64,000 bases of DNA. Source: an uncultured Clostridium sp. (GTDB lineage Bacteria; Bacillota; Clostridia; Lachnospirales; Lachnospiraceae). This document shows positions 59,878-64,000 of this stretch, piece after piece. The stretch lies in NCBI GenBank assembly GCA_947644195.1, contig CANRZB010000005.1:47540-111539 (forward strand). The letters run 5' to 3'. How positions within the stretch are numbered: the stretch's first letter is position 1; each line of letters starts with the position of its first letter. The notes beneath the pieces were generated by a model. That model worked only from the letters and a program-made list of their open reading frames with translations, did no database searches and was not told the DNA's origin. Both the position numbers and the translations under genes were made by a program.

Positions 59878-60129
59878 CTATTTTTTATCTCCGTCAATTA
59901 GATAATTATAACTCACATGAAAGACTTCAGCAAGAGCCTTGATTTCAATATCGGTCACATAGCGTTTGTTCGTTTCAATGCGTGTGATGACGTTCTTATC
60001 CATATCATAGTCTGCGAGTTGAAGTCGGTGCGCTAATTCACGTTGAGATATTTTATTTTGTTTTCTTAATTCGATCAGTTGTTTAGCAATTAGGTTTTTT
60101 AGTCCATTTTGGGTTGTTGGTTTAGGCAT
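59878..60129 (-). CDS. XRE-family HTH transcriptional regulator
   Basis: 83 residues. The HTH is ELRKQNKISQRELAHRLQLA then DMDKNVITRIETNKRYVTDI (about 21-65), followed by ALAEVFHVSYNYLIDGDKK. Close to the Cro/C1 type found in many Clostridia and mobile elements. ATG has CCAGGAGCCATTAT upstream. No partner gene on the same strand; may control itself or the divergent ORF. Confidence 0.88.
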   Translation of the reverse strand: MPKPTTQNGLKNLIAKQLIELRKQNKISQRELAHRLQLADYDMDKNVITRIETNKRYVTDIEIKALAEVFHVSYNYLIDGDKK

Positions 60130-60388
60130 ATAATGGCTCCTGGTTTACTTGGATTGATAGATGCCAGTCTCATTTTTTGCACCTACCTTACACATTGTAT
60201 CTTTTTAAGAGATTAAAAGAGGTTGTAAAAGTGAGACAAGTTGTATATCTCTTGTAAAATAATATAGCCGTAGCTTAATGAACAAACAGGTCATGATAGA
60301 TTTGATTCATACTTTTTGATAAATTCATACGATAAATAGAGCATTGTTTGGTAAAAAGATTACAAAAAGAATACTTGAGAAAATGTAA

Positions 60389-60790
60389 TTGAAAACAACA
60401 AAAGAGAACAATCTGTTGGATAGGAGCAGTAACAACTATGGTGATGCTGCATATCAATTAGGATTTTTAGATGGTAAAGCGGTTGGTATGGAACAAAAAT
60501 TAGAAGAGCAAAAGACAAAGTTATCATTGGATGATATGAAAATATTGATAGATGCTTATTCTGCAATCCAGACATTATATACTGTCATGAATGGAGAAGC
60601 AGATATAGATTATGCATGCAAAGGTTTTTTTGGTATTTTGAATAAATTGTACGATGTCATAAGAAATGGTGTCTGTCAAAATAAAATATTATTAGGAGAA
60701 GATGACGTGGATTGTAGGATAGACAGCATTTTACTAGAGATGTTGACCTCCACAGAGGATAAGGCAAAGAGATTGCTTGGACTAGAATAG
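60389..60790 (+). CDS. Hypothetical acidic protein
   Basis: 133 residues from TTG at 60389, which directly follows an ATG-TAA pair; no good ribosome site, so the start is unsure and the gene may be damaged. Sequence is helical and acidic, with DRSSNNYGDAAYQLGFLDGK near 11-30 and DSILLEMLTSTEDKAKRLLG at the end. No family recognised. The surroundings hold gene fragments. Confidence 0.45.
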   Translation: MKTTKENNLLDRSSNNYGDAAYQLGFLDGKAVGMEQKLEEQKTKLSLDDMKILIDAYSAIQTLYTVMNGEADIDYACKGFFGILNKLYDVIRNGVCQNKILLGEDDVDCRIDSILLEMLTSTEDKAKRLLGLE

Positions 60791-60884
60791 TTGAAGTTAT
60801 TTGGTAAGCATTTTGTTGTGCCTGATGATCCCCACTGCTCATTTTGATTTTTGACCTGTTTCATGCTACTATTTTAGCATGGAT

Positions 60885-61136
60885 GCAGGGGAACGAAAAT
60901 AAAGTTATTGGAACAGGCAGCATAGGTCCTAATTCCAAAATGATAGATTATTGGGGTATCGGATATAATCTTCATTACGATTATTGGCACAAAGGATATT
61001 GCACTGAAGCAATGAAAGCTATCATTGATTTTGCATATAAAAAACTCGGTGTCAAAAAGATATGTGCATGTCACGCAGTAGATAATCCTCGTTCAGGCAA
61101 GGTTATGGAAAAGTGCGGACTACAGTTTGACCAATG
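60885..61136 (+). pseudogene. GNAT acetyltransferase fragment
   Basis: The frame reads ENKVIGTGSIGPNSKMIDYW, IGYNLHYDYWHKGYCTEAMK, AIIDFAYKKLGVKKICACHA, VDNPRSGKVMEKCGLQFDQ and stops. This is the C-terminal two thirds of a RimJ/RimL-type GNAT, including the acetyl-CoA loop region (HKGYCTEA). The N-terminus is missing and the usual C-terminal beta-strand is cut off at the junction with the next fragment. Confidence 0.75.
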
Positions 61137-61543
61137 AAGTACAATTAATTTTGGAGAAAACCGCAGATGGGGATGAGAAGAAAAAGTGGGTTCCTGCATA
61201 CTATTTTTTTATCTGCGACCTCAATGGCAATAGGATGGGTAAGTGCGACTTGAGAATTGGATATAATGATAACCTTTATTATGGCGGACATATTGGCTAT
61301 ACGGTTTTTCCAGAGTACCGGGGAAATCATTATGCAGCTCAGGCTTGCCTGTTACTATTCGAACTAGCCAGAAAGCATGATATGGAATATTTATATATCA
61401 CTTGTAATACGGATAATGATGCGTCAAAAAAGACCTGTGAATATGTGGGAGGGCAATTGTTAGAAATAGCAGAGCTTTCCAAAGGAAATAATATGCGCGC
61501 CAGAGGTGAGTATGAAAAATGTATCTATAAAGTTGAAATATAA
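61127..61543 (+). pseudogene. Second GNAT acetyltransferase, N-terminally truncated
   Basis: 138 codons in the track to the TAA stop; frame open slightly further upstream (ADYSLTNEVQL). GHIGYTVFPEYRGNHYAAQA carries the R/QxxGxG/A-like acetyl-CoA loop, and LYITCNTDNDASKKTCEYVG is a GNAT strand-helix block. No start with a ribosome site exists; it begins inside the previous fragment. Two related genes seem joined by a deletion. It could still be expressed if TTG 61127 is used. Confidence 0.6.
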
Positions 61544-61588
61544 AATTGTTTTATTCTTAGCAAAATAGTATTTCAAAAGTTTGTTGCA

Positions 61589-61722
61589 TCAAATACCAAG
61601 AGAAAGTTGTCGAAGGATTCGGTCAAACGATTTTCTGTGGGGATCATCTGTTTCACCAGCGTAGATTTCATCGGCGTAGTTCACAAAAAATCTTGCAATT
61701 CTATTAATTTTATGATATTCTA
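61589..61722 (-). pseudogene. C-terminal remnant of an unknown gene
   Basis: Minus strand frame after a stop reads EYHKINRIARFFVNYADEIY then AGETDDPHRKSFDRILRQLS, LGI and TGA. The charged, well-formed sequence looks like the end of a real protein, but no start or upstream part exists. Family not recognised. It overlaps the rpsB promoter on the other strand. Confidence 0.4.
61693..61721 (+). promoter_or_regulatory. Sigma-A-type promoter of rpsB-tsf
   Basis: TTGCAA (61693-61698), 17 bp, TATTCT (61716-61721). The leader to rpsB would be about 220 nt. Confidence 0.6.
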
Positions 61723-61764
61723 ATCAAGTGTGCAGAAATGGGAATAAAATTATCATGGAAGCCA

Positions 61765-61910
61765 CTGATTTTCTGTGTGATTTTACACGGAAAACAATCG
61801 GTTTTGAGTAGGGTAACCTACTTCAAACTGTGAAACTATCAATCACATATGCGGATGGCGTAATGGTGCCGTGCTCACGGTCTTGCGTACAGGCTATGTA
61901 TCATAGCTTA
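61765..61910 (+). promoter_or_regulatory. Structured 5' leader of rpsB
   Basis: Four hairpins in a row: TTTTCTGTGT/ACACGGAAAA (61769-61794), AGTAGG/CCTACT (61807-61822), CCGTG/CACGG (61869-61880) and GCTATG/CATAGC (61893-61907). No T runs, so not simple terminators. A leader of this size before rpsB suggests autogenous control by S2, as known in other phyla; here it is only inferred. Confidence 0.5.
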
Positions 61911-61950
61911 GGAAGCATATGGAAGAGGACAACCAAATGGAGGTAAAATT

Positions 61951-62682
61951 ATGAGCGTTATTTCAATGAAACAGTTACTGGAAGCAGGTGTTCATTTCGG
62001 TCATCAGACCAGAAGATGGAACCCTAAGATGGCAGAGTACATTTACACAGAGCGTAATGGTATTTATATCATTGACTTACAGAAGTCTGTAGGTATGGTG
62101 GATACTGCCTACAATGCGGTTAAGGATATCGTAGCCGATGGTGGTACGGTTCTCTTTGTGGGTACCAAGAAACAGGCAAAAGATTCCATTAAAGCCGAGG
62201 CAGAGCGTTGCGGTATGTATTTTGTTAATGAGAGATGGTTAGGTGGTATGCTGACCAACTTCAAGACGATCCAGACCCGTATTAAGAGATTAAAAGAAAT
62301 TGAAACCATGTCTGAGGACGGTACATTTGAAGTACTTCCAAAGAAAGAAGTCATCGGACTGAAAAAAGAGTGGGACAAGTTGGAGAAGAACCTGGGTGGT
62401 ATCAAGGAAATGAAGAAGCTCCCGGATGCAATTTTTATTGTAGATCCTAAGAAGGAAAGAATCTGTGTACAGGAAGCTCATACTCTGGGAATTCCATTGA
62501 TTGGTATTGCAGATACGAACTGTGATCCAGAGGAACTGGATTATGTTATTCCTGGAAATGATGATGCGATCCGTGCCGTTAAGCTGATTGTTTCTACTAT
62601 GGCAGATGCAGTGATCGAGGCAAACCAGGGTGTATCAATGGATGATGCCCCAGCAGAGGAAGCTGCTGCAGATGCAGAATAA
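61951..62682 (+). CDS. rpsB: 30S ribosomal protein S2
   Basis: 243 residues. [20 protein letters not shown] and [20 protein letters not shown] at the N-terminus, [19 protein letters not shown] and [20 protein letters not shown] are S2 signatures; the acidic tail ([14 protein letters not shown]) is common. ATG follows AATGGAGGTAAAATT. Followed by tsf, the standard pair. Confidence 0.98.
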   Translation: MSVISMKQLLEAGVHFGHQTRRWNPKMAEYIYTERNGIYIIDLQKSVGMVDTAYNAVKDIVADGGTVLFVGTKKQAKDSIKAEAERCGMYFVNERWLGGMLTNFKTIQTRIKRLKEIETMSEDGTFEVLPKKEVIGLKKEWDKLEKNLGGIKEMKKLPDAIFIVDPKKERICVQEAHTLGIPLIGIADTNCDPEELDYVIPGNDDAIRAVKLIVSTMADAVIEANQGVSMDDAPAEEAAADAE

Positions 62683-62807
62683 TCTATAACACATTTTTTG
62701 GATTTAATAAACGTCAGTATTTATCATATTGTGGGTAAGTCTTTGTCCGCAGAGAGTACTGCGTGAAATCGTATAGAAATTGAAATAAATTTTGGAGGTA
62801 AATGAGA

Positions 62808-63737
62808 ATGGCTATTACAGCTTCACAGGTAAAAGAGTTAAGAGAAATGACCGGTGCTGGTATGATGGACTGTAAGAAAGCATTAACCAATACCGAGGGA
62901 GATATGGAAGCAGCAGTTGAGTGGCTGCGTGAGAATGGTCTGGCAAAGGCAGCAAAGAAGTCAGGACGGATTGCGGCAGAAGGTATCGTTACCGTGGATG
63001 TGTCTGAGGATGGAAAAACAGCTTCCATCGTAGAGGTAAATTCTGAGACTGATTTTGTGGCAAAGAATGAGAAATTCCAGGAGTATGTGGCAGAGGTTGC
63101 TGCACAGGCAAAGTCTACCAATGCTGCTAACATTGAAGAATTCATGGCAGAGCCTTGGGCAGCAGAAGACGGACAGTCTGTAGAGGATAAATTAAAAGCA
63201 ATGATCGCTGTGATTGGAGAGAACATGAACATCCGCCGTTTTGAGAAGATTACTACGGATGGACTGGTAGTTTCCTATATCCATGCCGGCGGTAAGATTG
63301 GTGTATTAGTAGAGGCAGAGACTGATTCTGACAGCGATGCCGTGAAAGAGTGCTTGAAGAACGTAGCAATGCAGGTTGCTGCTCTGAATCCAAAATATGT
63401 TTCTTCTGATGATGTGGACGAAGACTATAAAGAGCATGAGAAACACGTATTGTTAGAGCAGGCAAAGAACGACCCTAAGAATGAAGGCAAGCCGGATAAT
63501 ATCATCGAGAAGATGATTATGGGACGTCTGAATAAGGAGTTAAAGGAAGTTTGCCTGTTAGAGCAGTTATATGTGAAGGCAGAGAATAAGGAAAATGTAA
63601 AACAGTATGTAGAGTCTGTTGCCAAGAGCGAGGGCGTAACGCTGGCAGTGAAACGGTTTGTCCGTTTTGAGACCGGGGAAGGTCTGGAGAAGAAGGAAGA
63701 AGATTTTGCAGCTGAGGTAGCAGCACAGATGAAATAG
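62808..63737 (+). CDS. tsf: Translation elongation factor Ts
   Basis: 309 residues from ATG at 62808 (MAITASQVKELREMTGAGMM), 9 bp after GGAGG; ATG 62802 is only 3 bp from it. The N-terminal UBA-like domain with GAGMMDCKKAL, then EVNSETDFVAKNEKF and the C-terminal MQVAALNPKYVSSDDVDE block match EF-Ts. It recycles EF-Tu by nucleotide exchange. 125 bp after rpsB, likely cotranscribed. Confidence 0.98.
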   Translation: MAITASQVKELREMTGAGMMDCKKALTNTEGDMEAAVEWLRENGLAKAAKKSGRIAAEGIVTVDVSEDGKTASIVEVNSETDFVAKNEKFQEYVAEVAAQAKSTNAANIEEFMAEPWAAEDGQSVEDKLKAMIAVIGENMNIRRFEKITTDGLVVSYIHAGGKIGVLVEAETDSDSDAVKECLKNVAMQVAALNPKYVSSDDVDEDYKEHEKHVLLEQAKNDPKNEGKPDNIIEKMIMGRLNKELKEVCLLEQLYVKAENKENVKQYVESVAKSEGVTLAVKRFVRFETGEGLEKKEEDFAAEVAAQMK

Positions 63738-63766
63738 ACGCGTTAGCTACGAGCCACGCACGAGTG

Positions 63767-63810
63767 AAAAAAGGAACCAATGAGAGCTTGCTTTCATTGG
63801 TTCCTTTTTT
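63767..63810 (+). terminator. Intrinsic terminator of rpsB-tsf
   Basis: A stem of about 17 bp: AAAAAAGGAACCAATGA (from 63767) with TCATTGGTTCCTTTTTT (to 63810), ending in T. Symmetry allows use in both directions. Confidence 0.93.
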
Positions 63811-63907
63811 GAACGAGTATGCGGCGACAGCCGTGACCCGACATGAAGCAATACTGTCGTAGACATTTTGCGGAATGGAGGGGGCGTGGCAAGCATACGA
63901 ACCCTAT

Positions 63908-63943
63908 AAAACGCTGGGAACACGCATGTTTCCAGCGTTTTTT
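63908..63943 (+). terminator. Second terminator-type hairpin next to the intron
   Basis: AAAACGCTGGGAA (63908-63920) pairs with TTTCCAGCGTTTT (63929-63941) with one G-T pair, followed by TT. The segment 63811-63907 before it has no ORF; GTATGC (63818-63823) and GCATAC (63893-63898) could close it into one fold. Confidence 0.8.
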
Positions 63944-64000
63944 GATTTGCGCGCCATGGGCGCGCTCTAACGGGTGAAAGTCCCGAACACGCCTAGGCAA
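63944..64000 (+). mobile_element. Probable 5' end of a group II intron
   Basis: After the hairpin the sequence reads TTGCGCGCC-ATG-GGCGCGC (stem 63949-63955/63959-63965) and then TCTAACGGGTGAAAGTCCCG (63966-63985). The GGGTGAAAGTCCC element is a familiar domain I feature of bacterial group II introns, and insertion just behind a terminator hairpin is the habit of class C introns. The reverse transcriptase and 3' end would be outside the window. Confidence 0.6.

Larger units (their letters stand above)
61544..61950. other. Intergenic stretch with gene remnant, promoter and rpsB leader
   Basis: 407 bp. A minus-strand coding remnant lies at 61589-61722, the rpsB promoter at 61693-61721 and a structured leader at about 61728-61950. 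Confidence 0.6.

Overview
The window looks like chromosome of a spore-forming, anaerobic Clostridia bacterium, most likely a Lachnospiraceae member. The basis is the spoIIA and spoVA sporulation genes, an alpha/beta-type SASP, a DUF6465 AT-hook protein, T-box and preQ1 leaders, strong AGGAGG ribosome sites and many ATGA gene overlaps. All family names come from reading the proteins and motifs by eye; no database search was run.

Layout. 0-7 kb: end of an NlpC/P60 hydrolase, T-box leader and valS, a FapA/DUF342 protein, a 52-residue protein, and a zinc-ribbon/TPR membrane protein whose start overlaps a 27-codon upstream ORF. 7-19.5 kb: a sporulation block with spoIIAA-spoIIAB-sigF facing spoVAA-AB-AC, an S66 carboxypeptidase, a large RND transporter, spoVAD and spoVAE, the DUF6465 protein and a SASP. 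The spoVA genes are split over two places and two strands. 19.5-35.6 kb: surface-glycan genes. A plus-strand operon (DUF2442, ATP-grasp, class III aminotransferase, PseI-like synthase) is followed by a minus-strand operon (radical SAM, DegT aminotransferase, GT2, sulfotransferase, WbqC). A tyrosine recombinase sits between this operon and a plus-strand operon (pyruvyl transferase, LicD, cytidylyltransferase, epimerase). A broken AAA-ATPase gene closes the block. 36-43.6 kb: secreted protein, GT2, a sugar ABC importer without an ATPase, and a beta-helix protein. 43.6-46.8 kb: preQ1 riboswitch and queD-queE-folE-queC-queF, a full route from GTP to preQ1. 46.8-57.5 kb: L,D-transpeptidase, atypical ThyX-like protein, CDP-glycerol transferase, leuC/leuD, tarI/tarJ and thrC. 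57.8-61.7 kb: an HTH-PurM fusion, small membrane and HTH proteins, and gene remnants. 61.7-64 kb: rpsB with a long structured leader, tsf, and what looks like the 5' end of a group II intron at the edge.

The strongest candidate for an undescribed system is at 28.86-30.00 kb. The recombinase gene is flanked by two 27-bp sites, each with 10-bp inverted arms around a 7-bp centre, and the centres are in opposite orientation (24/27 identity after reverse complementing). A TATAAT box just inside the left site points at the minus-strand glycan operon, and no equally good box points at the plus-strand operon. This is the arrangement expected of a self-encoded invertible promoter switching between two glycan programmes. 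Other points of note are the HTH-PurM fusion with an altered DGVGTK-type motif, the RND pump with about 330 extra coiled-coil residues, and hairpin clusters in front of valS and between leuC and leuD that share a 7-bp-stem GAA-loop design.
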